Below are positions 43,834 to 51,650 of a DNA stretch of 64,000 nt, in pieces. Every line of letters begins with the position of its first letter. Positions within the stretch are counted from its first letter, which is position 1. The stretch lies in NCBI RefSeq assembly GCF_019977735.1, contig NZ_AP025018.1:4092001-4156000 (forward strand), written 5' to 3'. The translations under genes and the position numbers were made by a program. Source of the DNA: Calothrix sp. PCC 7716 (GTDB taxonomy: Bacteria > Cyanobacteriota > Cyanobacteriia > Cyanobacteriales > Nostocaceae). Under the pieces are notes generated by a model. The model was not told where the DNA came from. It saw only the letters and a program-made list of their open reading frames with translations, and did not search any database.

Positions 43834-44271
43834 ATGAAATCTCATTATTTACTGACAATCCTTCTAGCTAGCATTATCACTGCTTGCTCTGCTCCTGCTA
43901 ATGAAACTAATAATAGCACTGTAACTGAACCTGTTCCTGTTGCGAAAACTAATAGCAGCACTGCTCCCGAACCTGTTCCTGTTGCTAGTAACAATAGCAA
44001 AGAGATGAAAGATTTAACGGGTATGACTCCTCAGCAACACATCGAAAAGATTACAGCCAATAAAGGGAAATTTGGTACTGGTGATGCAATGCGTCGTTTT
44101 TTCTTTGGAGACCTTGAGCCAATAGGTATTCAACCTGGAGGTGCAGGAATGGTTGTCAATCTTTTTAATAAAAAAAATGATGTGACATTTTCTTATTGCA
44201 CAACTTTCGACGTAATAGTCGCAGTGAAAAAAGGTAAAGTGACTGAATTCCCAGCCGCAGAAGTCAAATAA
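43834..44271 (+). CDS. lipoprotein of the RRFFFGDLEP family
   Basis: This 145-residue paralogue of the protein at 37629-38006 begins with a lipoprotein signal (HYLLTILLASIITAC, Cys 18 as lipidation site). Two near-identical spacer repeats follow (VTEPVPVAKTNSS and APEPVPVASNNS), then the conserved block RRFFFGDLEPIGIQPGGAGM and FSYCTTFDVIVAVKKGK. It is therefore held at a membrane by a lipid, whereas the relative appears to be soluble in the periplasm or secreted. A palindrome at 44290-44308 follows the stop. No function is known. Confidence 0.87.
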   Translation: MKSHYLLTILLASIITACSAPANETNNSTVTEPVPVAKTNSSTAPEPVPVASNNSKEMKDLTGMTPQQHIEKITANKGKFGTGDAMRRFFFGDLEPIGIQPGGAGMVVNLFNKKNDVTFSYCTTFDVIVAVKKGKVTEFPAAEVK

Positions 44272-44289
44272 AAACTTTCTAATAATAGT

Positions 44290-44308
44290 GCGCCAAAAAT
44301 TTTGGCGC
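44290..44308. terminator. short palindrome between convergent genes
   Basis: GCGCCAAAA and TTTTGGCGC are perfect inverted arms around one A. It lies 18 bp after the lipoprotein stop and 40 bp from the LysR stop on the other strand. It may act as a bidirectional terminator; the palindrome includes a GGCGCC. Confidence 0.6.
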
Positions 44309-44347
44309 CAATTACTAAACTCTCTTAAATACAGAAATAATAAATTA

Positions 44348-45238
44348 TTATGCAAAACTCCTAACAATTTCTAAAAATGCTAACACTACTGGTATAATAT
44401 TCTCTGATTTCCAAGCAATACCTAGCGCTGTAATCGGTGCTTCAGGATTCAGAACACGGTAAACAACACCTGTACGCTGAAAGTTTTTCACATGGGATGG
44501 TAATAAAGAAATACCAATTCCCGCAGCAACAAATCCCAACATGACTTGCATTTCTTTAGCTGCACAAACAACATTTGGATGTACCCCTGCTTTTTGGTAA
44601 ATATCAAAAATCTGCTCATGTAATCCACAACCTCTGTCACGGGAAGCTAAAATTAGCGGTTCGTCGGCAAGTGCGGCAATAGAAATTTCTGAGTGTGCAG
44701 CTAAAGGATGATTCTCTGGTAAAGCCAAAACTAAAGGTTCTTGAAGCAAAATTTCCACTTCCAAATTTGCATCAGTAATGGGTGGTGTCACAAAACCAAC
44801 ATCCAGATTATTTTCTGAGAGTGCAATTACTTGTTCGCTGGTGGTCATATGCTGCATGATTATATCCACTTCAGGGAAACGTTCGCGAAATACTTTAATA
44901 GAAATAGGTATAATGTCATACACAGATGAACCTTGAAATCCAACCGTTAATTGACCAATTTCTCCACGACTAGCTCTCTTAATTACTCGTATTCCTTGGT
45001 CGAAGCGTAAAAGAATTTGTTCAGCTTCTGTTAGGAAAATTTGACCAGGTGCAGTTAATTTTAGTTGACGTGGGTTACGTTCAAATAGTATAATTTCTAG
45101 CTCTTTCTCTAAATTTTGAATTTGACGACTTAAGGATGGTTGGGTAATATTTAACCTTTCTGCTGCACGACCAAAATTTAACTCTTCCGCTACAGCTAAA
45201 AAATATCTAAGGTGACGCAATTCTATATTTTGATTCAT
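44348..45238 (-). CDS. LysR-family transcription regulator
   Basis: This 296-residue regulator has the standard LysR N-terminal helix-turn-helix (HLRYFLAVAEELNFGRAAER then LNITQPSLSRQIQNLEKEL) and a periplasmic-binding-like effector domain (LTVGFQGSSVYDIIPISIKV, FVTPPITDANLEVEILLQ, FVAAGIGISLLPSHVK). It diverges from an SDR gene at 45329, with 90 bp between them, the classic LysR arrangement, so it most likely regulates itself and the SDR/azoreductase/porin/MFS run. Effector type cannot be told, but the target genes suggest a quinone or other small electrophile. Confidence 0.95.
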   Translation of the reverse strand: MNQNIELRHLRYFLAVAEELNFGRAAERLNITQPSLSRQIQNLEKELEIILFERNPRQLKLTAPGQIFLTEAEQILLRFDQGIRVIKRASRGEIGQLTVGFQGSSVYDIIPISIKVFRERFPEVDIIMQHMTTSEQVIALSENNLDVGFVTPPITDANLEVEILLQEPLVLALPENHPLAAHSEISIAALADEPLILASRDRGCGLHEQIFDIYQKAGVHPNVVCAAKEMQVMLGFVAAGIGISLLPSHVKNFQRTGVVYRVLNPEAPITALGIAWKSENIIPVVLAFLEIVRSFA

Positions 45239-45328
45239 GCTTTTAAACTATCGATTTCTAGCCCAGAAGGCATTAGACTTAACTACCAGCTTTAGCATAG
45301 ATTATTAGAGAAGAATAAAAAAATACCC

Positions 45329-46069
45329 ATGAAACTTGAAAATGCTGTAGTTCTGGTTACAGGAGCAAATGGTGGTCTCGGTGGTCATTGGATTCAAGGA
45401 TTACACAATACCGGAGTATCAAAAATTTATGCTTGTGCCCGAAATACGCAAAAACTAAACAACATAGTAACCACAGACCCACAAAAAATTGTTGCCGTAG
45501 AGCTTGATATTAGCGATGAAACCTCCATCGCTAAAGCCGCAGCACAATGTTCTGATGTTACTTTATTAATTAATAATGCTGGTATCCTATTTAACCAAGG
45601 TTTTATTGCCTCAAAAGACCTATCAGCAGCTAGAACCGAAATAGAGATTAATTATTTTGGAACATTGGCAATGTGCCGTGCTTTTGCTCCAATTCTCAAA
45701 ATGAATGGCGGTGGTGCAATTATCAATATGCTAACCATTTTAGCAAAGGTCAACCTGCCTGCAAACGGCTCCTACTGTGCAGCAAAAGCTGCTACCTTTT
45801 CCATGACTCAAGGGGTGAGAGCTGAGTTAGCAAATCAAGGAACCCTTGTTATTGGTGTAATGCCAGCTACAGTAGATACGGGAATGAGTAAAGATTATCC
45901 TCCACCAAAAGTTTCTCCCGTAGAAGTTGTTAGGGAAGCACTACAGGCAGTTGTGAACGGAGTAGAGGACGTTTATCCTGGTGAACAGGCAAAGGATTTA
46001 GCTGCACAGTTGTTGAGTGACCCCAAAGCAGTTGAAAAAGCTTTAGCGCAAATGTTACCAATGAGTTAA
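45329..46069 (+). CDS. SDR-family oxidoreductase
   Basis: This 246-residue short-chain dehydrogenase has VLVTGANGGLGGHWIQGL (nucleotide-binding TGxxxGxG), TLLINNAGILFNQGF (NNAG), a conserved LTILAKVNLPANGSYCAAKA in which YCAAK gives the catalytic Tyr and Lys, and a later VMPATVDTGM. The length is typical for the classical SDR class. It is the first forward gene facing the LysR regulator, and is followed by an azoreductase, which suggests joint NAD(P)H-dependent detoxification. The substrate is unknown. Confidence 0.93.
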   Translation: MKLENAVVLVTGANGGLGGHWIQGLHNTGVSKIYACARNTQKLNNIVTTDPQKIVAVELDISDETSIAKAAAQCSDVTLLINNAGILFNQGFIASKDLSAARTEIEINYFGTLAMCRAFAPILKMNGGGAIINMLTILAKVNLPANGSYCAAKAATFSMTQGVRAELANQGTLVIGVMPATVDTGMSKDYPPPKVSPVEVVREALQAVVNGVEDVYPGEQAKDLAAQLLSDPKAVEKALAQMLPMS

Positions 46070-46166
46070 TTTACTAGTATTTTTGTTTTGTTTGCTAATT
46101 ATAGTATTAATTTAATACTACTACACACGCGACGATACATTTTTTCAGAAAACGGATAAACTAGAT

Positions 46167-46793
46167 ATGACAAAGATTCTGCATGTTGATACTAGTCCTA
46201 GAGGACAACGTTCTCACTCACGGACTTTAACTAATAATTTTGTAGCCAATTGGAAAAATAGTTATCTTAACTCCACTATTATTTACCGAGATATCGGACA
46301 TCAAATTGTTCCCCCAGTCAGCGAAACTTGGATTGCAGCAGCATTTTCTCCTCCAGATACCCACACACCAGAGTTGAATACCGCACTGCAACTTTCCAAT
46401 GAATTAATTGATGAACTGATTGATTGTGACCGCTATATTTTTAGCGTACCAATGTACAATTTTGGCATTCCCGCAAATTTTAAAGCATATATTGACCAGG
46501 TTTGTAGGGTTGGACGCACTTTTGCCGTTAATTTACAAGGTGGTTATGAAGGATTATTAACAGGGAAGAAAATGCTAGTCATTACTGCGCGGGGTGGAAG
46601 TTTTCCTGTGGGAACTCCTGCTGCTAGTTTTGATTTCCAAGAACCTTATATTCGGACTATTTTTGGTTTAATGGGTGTTACCGATATTAGCTTTGTTCAT
46701 GCAGAAAACCTGGCAATGAAAGGTGATGTACGCGAACAATCTTTACAGTCAGCAACAACTAAATTAGCCGCATTAATTACAGAGTGGAGTTAA
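46167..46793 (+). CDS. azoR: FMN-dependent NADH-azoreductase
   Basis: This 208-residue flavodoxin-fold quinone/azo reductase begins KILHVDTSPRGQRSHSRTLT (FMN phosphate loop) and contains FSVPMYNFGIPANFKAYID and RTFAVNLQGGYEGLLTGKKM, then VITARGGSF and FGLMGVTDISFVHAENLAM, all AzoR hallmarks. AzoR enzymes reduce quinones and azo dyes by two electrons, protecting against thiol-reactive and quinone stress. The stop TAA shares its last base with the ATG of the porin gene (TAATG), showing translational coupling. The gene lies 97 bp after the SDR. Confidence 0.93.
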   Translation: MTKILHVDTSPRGQRSHSRTLTNNFVANWKNSYLNSTIIYRDIGHQIVPPVSETWIAAAFSPPDTHTPELNTALQLSNELIDELIDCDRYIFSVPMYNFGIPANFKAYIDQVCRVGRTFAVNLQGGYEGLLTGKKMLVITARGGSFPVGTPAASFDFQEPYIRTIFGLMGVTDISFVHAENLAMKGDVREQSLQSATTKLAALITEWS

Positions 46794-48358
46794 TGCTAAA
46801 AGTCAAATTTTCATCTGTTTCAGCAATACTTTTTCTGATAACTACAGGGATAAATTTATTGGGCGCCACAACTCCCTCATTTGCAGATACAACCAACGAA
46901 GTTATCTCTGTTACTTCCGTCAGTCAGTTAAAAGATATTCAACCGACCGATTGGGCTTTTCAAGCATTACAATCTTTGGTCGAACGTTATGGTGTAATTG
47001 CAGGATACCCCGACGCAAGTTTTAGGGGTAAAAATGCCATTACTCGCTATGAGTTTGCTGCTGGTTTAAATGCCGCTTTGAATGGAATCAATCAATTAAT
47101 CAGTGCTAGCAAAGAAAATTTAGTGTTATCTGAAGATTTAATCATATTACAAAGATTACAAAGCGAGTTTGCAGAAGAATTAGCAACTTTAAACGCAAGG
47201 ATTGATGTCTTAGAAACTCGTAATGCAGAATCGTCAGCAAACCAATTTTCTACCACTACTAAATTAACAGGACAGGTAGTGATAGCAGTTAATGCTGGTG
47301 AATTTTCTGGAGAAAAAATTATTGCTCCTAGAGGTGCGCTAATTAGTCAAAATGACCCTAATGCAACTTTTATTTACCGCAGCAGTTTGGATTTAAATAC
47401 CAGCTTTAAAGGTACAGATTTATTAAAAATTCGCTTAGTAACTGGAAGTGATGGTGCGAATGATAACGTGACAGGTTTTCTAGAACCGAATTTTGGTAGT
47501 GTTTTAGATTACTCAATTCAAGGACGAAATAATCAAATCAGTCTAGCTCGTTTATATTACAGTTTTGCTCCTATTGCGGATTTAAAAGTCTCGATTGGGC
47601 CTGCACTAGTCGCACCCGATTTTGTTGATAAAAACCGCTACGCTAATGTCAGTTTTAAAGACTTTTCTACCCAAGCTTTTACTAACAATTTCATTTTATT
47701 ACCTAGAGCAGGTGGTGCGGGTGCTGTAATCGATTGGCATCCGAAAGGTAGTTCAGTAAAAGTACGAGTAGCTTATATAGCTGGAGATGCAACAAATATA
47801 CTACCAGATAACCAGCGCTTAATTGGAGGAGGAGGTTCAGAAGATATCCGTTTATTCCCTAACGCTGGAGGTGGTGCAGATGGAGGTTTATTTGGAGACC
47901 CCTATCAAGGTTTTGCAGAGCTAGAATATTCCCCCAGTAAAGCTTTTAATGTCCGTTTACAATACAGTGGTGGAAAAATTTTTGGTAGCAGCTTTCAGGG
48001 AGTTGGTGTCAATTTTGACTATTATTTAAATTCACAAATTGGTATATTTGGTCGCTACGGTTATGCAAATTATACAAACACTAGTTTAGGTGATATTCAT
48101 CCTAATTATTGGATGGCAGGATTTAGTTTACAAGATTTGTTTATCAAAGGGGGTATTTTTGGAGTTGCAGTTGGTCAACCTTTTATCGAAAGTGTAGTCG
48201 GGAATAGTACGCAAACAAACTACGAAATTTTTTATAATTTGCCTGTGAGTGAAAATATTCGGGTTACACCATTACTACAAATTGTAACAAATCCCAGCAA
48301 TCAAGATGATAATGGGAGAATTATTAGTGGCACTTTGCGGACAGTACTTTCTTTTTAA
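46793..48358 (+). CDS. SLH-domain OprB-type outer-membrane porin
   Basis: This 521-residue cyanobacterial porin has a signal peptide (VKFSSVSAILFLITTGINLL, cleavage near FADT), an SLH domain (about 45-110: DIQPTDWAFQALQSLVERYG and GKNAITRYEFAAGLN) that contacts the peptidoglycan layer, a coiled coil (EFAEELATLNARIDVLE) and a beta-barrel ending in TLRTVLSF with a terminal Phe, as in OprB and iron-uptake-type porins. The start is set at ATG 46793, sharing a base with the azoR stop, rather than an upstream GTG. It is the third gene of the LysR-controlled run. The solute passed is not known. Confidence 0.93.
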   Translation: MLKVKFSSVSAILFLITTGINLLGATTPSFADTTNEVISVTSVSQLKDIQPTDWAFQALQSLVERYGVIAGYPDASFRGKNAITRYEFAAGLNAALNGINQLISASKENLVLSEDLIILQRLQSEFAEELATLNARIDVLETRNAESSANQFSTTTKLTGQVVIAVNAGEFSGEKIIAPRGALISQNDPNATFIYRSSLDLNTSFKGTDLLKIRLVTGSDGANDNVTGFLEPNFGSVLDYSIQGRNNQISLARLYYSFAPIADLKVSIGPALVAPDFVDKNRYANVSFKDFSTQAFTNNFILLPRAGGAGAVIDWHPKGSSVKVRVAYIAGDATNILPDNQRLIGGGGSEDIRLFPNAGGGADGGLFGDPYQGFAELEYSPSKAFNVRLQYSGGKIFGSSFQGVGVNFDYYLNSQIGIFGRYGYANYTNTSLGDIHPNYWMAGFSLQDLFIKGGIFGVAVGQPFIESVVGNSTQTNYEIFYNLPVSENIRVTPLLQIVTNPSNQDDNGRIISGTLRTVLSF

Positions 48359-48392
48359 TTTTTAGTTATTATTAGATTACCACGTAAAGACA

Positions 48393-49583
48393 ATGAACAA
48401 AACAAATTCAAGCTCAATTTTTACCAAAGCGACCCTGTTATTAGTTAGCACTCTTACGGTTATGTCAGGTGCAACGATTGCCCCATCCTTACCTGCAATG
48501 CGGGAATATTTTTCAAATGTACAAAATGCAGATTATTTAGTGAAATTAGCACTAACTTTACCTGCGTTATTTATTGCATTAGGGGCGCCATTAGTTGGTA
48601 TTATTATCGATAAGCTTGGGCGGAAACCGTTATTAATTGTTGCGTTAATTCTCTATGGTATTGCAGGAAGTTCTGGTTTAATTCTCAATGATTTGACCTT
48701 AATTCTAGTTGGACGAGCATTATTAGGTATTAGCGTTGCTGGAATCATGACGACTGCTACAACCCTAATAGCAGATTACTATATTGGTGCAGCACGAGCG
48801 CAGTTTTTAGGACTACAAGCTGCATTCATGGGGTTAGGAGGTGTATTTTTTCTCTCATTTGGTGGTTTTATTGCTGACCAAAATTGGCGTTATCCCTTCG
48901 CGATTTACTTGTTCTCTCTACTACTTGTGCCATGTGCTTTGAGCTTTTTAGTAGAACCAGAACGTCACCAACCTATAAACCCAAATCAAGAAATCGTTAC
49001 AGAAACTCAGAAGTTACCAATTAAACTAGTAATTATTACCTACGGAATTGGCATATTAACCCAGATTGTATTTTATCTAATTCCAGTACAACTACCCTTT
49101 TACCTCAAACAATTATTTAATGCAGGTGCATCTCAAAGTGGAATTGCAATCGCACTAGCAACTTTATTGTCAGCAATGGCTTCGCTATTATACAGAGAAA
49201 TAAAAGCGAAACTCAGCTTTACTGCTATTTACGGCATTGCGTTCTTAAATATGGGTATCGGTTATTACTTTATTAGTATAGGAAAACCATATTTAATTAT
49301 ATTGTTAGGATTAGGAATCGCTGGTTCCGGTTTGGGTTTATTAATGCCGAATATGAATTTTTGCCTCACCTCGGTAACACCAGATGCCATGCGAGGAAAA
49401 ATTATTAGTGGGGTGACAACATCACTATTTTTAGGGCAGTTTCTTTCACCTTTATTAAGTCAACCCCTGAGTGTAAAAGTTGGTTTAGCTAATACCTACG
49501 CATTCGCAGGAGGATTTATGTTCGTTTTAGCAGTAATGGCATTAATCACCTTGTATTATAATTTACATGATGGTAAAATATGA
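48393..49583 (+). CDS. MFS transporter (drug/H+ antiporter type)
   Basis: This 396-residue inner-membrane transporter has about twelve membrane segments. The loop 2-3 motif A appears as GIIIDKLGRKPLLIVALIL, and a second helix run contains LVGRALLGISVAGIMTTATT, typical of Bcr/CflA or DHA1 efflux pumps. It follows the porin by 34 bp, so it belongs to the LysR-linked transcription unit. With an azoreductase and an SDR, export of a toxic small molecule is the simplest reading. The substrate cannot be assigned. No truncation is seen. Confidence 0.9.
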   Translation: MNKTNSSSIFTKATLLLVSTLTVMSGATIAPSLPAMREYFSNVQNADYLVKLALTLPALFIALGAPLVGIIIDKLGRKPLLIVALILYGIAGSSGLILNDLTLILVGRALLGISVAGIMTTATTLIADYYIGAARAQFLGLQAAFMGLGGVFFLSFGGFIADQNWRYPFAIYLFSLLLVPCALSFLVEPERHQPINPNQEIVTETQKLPIKLVIITYGIGILTQIVFYLIPVQLPFYLKQLFNAGASQSGIAIALATLLSAMASLLYREIKAKLSFTAIYGIAFLNMGIGYYFISIGKPYLIILLGLGIAGSGLGLLMPNMNFCLTSVTPDAMRGKIISGVTTSLFLGQFLSPLLSQPLSVKVGLANTYAFAGGFMFVLAVMALITLYYNLHDGKI

Positions 49584-49729
49584 CAGTTATCACTAATTTT
49601 TAGACTATGAAAATTGCGAGTGATGTTTATCCCTTAAAATACATTATTAGAAAACTTTAATCATTTTATCAGGGTGATTTCAGAATAACATTTCATACTA
49701 GTTGCTAACATTGTTAGACAACAGGAATT

Positions 49730-50170
49730 ATGAAAAAACGGTATTTTTTACAAGCTAGTGCAGCAATGGTTGCCACAGCATGGTTATCGCACTATTTTAC
49801 TGGGAGGTCAAAAGTTATGGCAACTGCAGAGAATGAATTTGAAATCACCAAAACTAACGAAGAGTGGCGCCAAATTTTAACACCTGAACAGTTTCGCGTG
49901 TTGCGTAAACATGAAACTGAAGCCCCTGGTAGTAGTCCTCTTGACAAACAATACAATAAAGGTACTTATGCATGTGCTGCCTGCAAATTACCACTTTTTA
50001 CATCTCAAACCAAATTCAACAGTCATACAGGATGGCCCAGTTTCTATGAACCTGTTAGTGGAGCGATTGCCACAACTATAGACTCAAATGTTGCCACGTC
50101 TGCCGCAAATCCAAGCGCTTGCCAATCGAATTTTTGCCACGATTCCAGTACTTGCGATATTTTATCTTGA
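49730..50170 (+). pseudogene. msrB: truncated methionine sulfoxide reductase B
   Basis: The frame starts with an N-terminal export-like segment (RYFLQASAAMVATAWLSHYF) and then the MsrB domain: EWRQILTPEQFRVLRKHETE, GTYACAACKLPLFTSQTKFN (first zinc Cys pair) and GWPSFYEPVSGAIATT. After about residue 115 the family sequence stops. The second Cys pair and the catalytic Cys region (normally R-C-x-x-C-G-G-H-L-G and R-Y-C-M-N) are missing, replaced by the antisense of an SDR fragment. The enzyme cannot be active. The breakpoint lies near 50085-50095. Confidence 0.87.
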
Positions 50171-50319
50171 TTACGGGCTACAATTACTACTTCGGCGCCT
50201 AGTGAGAGAAATTCCTCGGCAATTGCCAATCCAATACCTTTTGTTGCTCCTGTAAGCAGAGCTTTTTTCCCGGTCAGTGTCCAGCGTTCAGTAAAAGTCT
50301 TTGCAAGCAGATAATTCAT
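50044..50319 (-). pseudogene. N-terminal fragment of a tropinone-reductase-like SDR
   Basis: ATG at 50319 (reverse) opens a frame reading FTERWTLTGKKALLTGATKG, then GIGLAIAEEFLSLGAEVVIV and ADVATFES, the Rossmann N-terminus of an SDR (TGxxxGIG and VIVAR). After about 80 residues the family pattern ends and the frame enters msrB antisense. The catalytic Ser, Tyr and Lys are absent. The two truncated genes face each other across one deletion joint. Confidence 0.85.
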
Positions 50320-50438
50320 CTAAAAGCCTCTGGAAATGTGGATAACTTGCGACTTGAACTGCAAGGATAAAACTAAAGATGCTTCTACATCGGCATGACA
50401 TGAGTTTATATTCTACTCGTTTGCAGGATAAAAAGGTT

Positions 50439-51203
50439 TCAACCGTTGCGTAAATCAGTTGCAGTAATGCCTTCTAGAGCTAAACCGTAACCAATTCCTT
50501 CACTGACCAGTCGCTTGATCCGCTGTGTAAGAGCAACACGAGTATAGCGAAGATTGAGGGTGGGTTGCTTGGCAAGCTGTTTTGCCAGTTCCCAAGCACG
50601 GTCTAAAAGTTTGTGGGATGGCAAAACTTCATTGACGACTCCCAATTCATGCGCTTGCTGGGCAGTGAGTGTTTCTTGAGTCAGCAAGAAATAACGACCA
50701 CGAGACGAACCTAATACTAGAGGCCATAGAATGTGGACTCCATCGCCCGGTACAATACCTGCATTTAGGTGAGGCATATCTTGAAATACCGCATTCTCAG
50801 AAGCAAGAATAATATCTGTTGTTAGTATGTATTCAGTATGCAGTAGAGCCGGGCCATTTACCGCGCTAATAACTGGGACTTCAATATCTAACAAGTTTTG
50901 CAACACTTTCCTACCTTCCCAGAAGGTTTTGTCCCACTCACGGGGATTGGTTACATCACCCAGACTAGCGAAATCAATTTGCGCCATCCAGGAATCCCCT
51001 GCACCAGTCAGAATCACCACTCGGTTATCGCGGTCACGACTAATGTCGTAAAAGGCATCTGGAAACTCCCGATGTGTTTTTCCCGTAAAGATTAGAGAGT
51101 CTCCATTTGTGTGCATCTGAACTTCCAAAATACCGTTTTCATCGCGCTTGAAGCTTAGATTTTCGTACTTACCAAAATAATCTGGCTGGGTTGTTGAAGT
51201 CAT
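50439..51203 (-). CDS. enoyl-CoA hydratase/isomerase family protein
   Basis: This 254-residue crotonase-fold protein could hydrate, isomerise or hydrolyse an acyl-CoA thioester. The oxyanion-hole and CoA-binding parts are visible in VVILTGAGDSWMAQIDFASL, VISAVNGPALLHTEYILTTD and NAVFQDMPHLNAGIVPGDGV, but the usual active-site Glu pair of true enoyl-CoA hydratases is not clear (GPALLHTE stands where GxAxGGG-E is common), so the exact activity is open. The length is typical. It is reverse-strand, downstream of the SDR fragment, and may once have been in an operation with it. Confidence 0.87.
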   Translation of the reverse strand: MTSTTQPDYFGKYENLSFKRDENGILEVQMHTNGDSLIFTGKTHREFPDAFYDISRDRDNRVVILTGAGDSWMAQIDFASLGDVTNPREWDKTFWEGRKVLQNLLDIEVPVISAVNGPALLHTEYILTTDIILASENAVFQDMPHLNAGIVPGDGVHILWPLVLGSSRGRYFLLTQETLTAQQAHELGVVNEVLPSHKLLDRAWELAKQLAKQPTLNLRYTRVALTQRIKRLVSEGIGYGLALEGITATDLRNG

Positions 51204-51638
51204 GACACATCAAGTATTTATAGATTTGTCTAAATCACAGTAGTAAGCTTATCTTTGGAGTGGCTTAAATGTCCTTAATCGAAAGTCGTGTTAATTTACT
51301 ATACTAAAGACAAGGTTGAATCAGGCGCCTGCCACTAAAAAAGATAGTTTTAATACTGACCGAGAAAAAATAATAGTCACCTTTCACTATAGGTAGTTCC
51401 TAAACTAGACTTGCGATCAGGTCAAAAATAAACTAATCAATCTATTATTGATTCTATGCTTTCTGCCTTGGTATAGTTTGATTGGTTTTCCCAAGAAGGA
51501 ATTATTAGATAGCTGAAAGAAGGCGCCTACTCAATGGAAAATGTCTTTTTTATTTTTTATAAATAATTTAGAGGCTTTGATGCCAAAACAGTGTGCCAAG
51601 AACATCCTTAAATCTTAAATAGTATATATAAATATTCT
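51204..51638. other. intergenic region between divergent genes
   Basis: This stretch of 435 bp holds two GGCGCC sites (near 51325 and 51522) and AT-rich tracts and should carry the promoters of the hydratase-like and glycosidase genes. No ORF, RNA or clear hairpin was found. Confidence 0.4.
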
Positions 51639-51650
51639 GTGAAAACACTT

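Noticed and set aside
50439-51203. assignment as a catalytically normal enoyl-CoA hydratase
   Set aside because: The crotonase fold is clear but the expected active-site Glu pattern is not, so only the family name is used.
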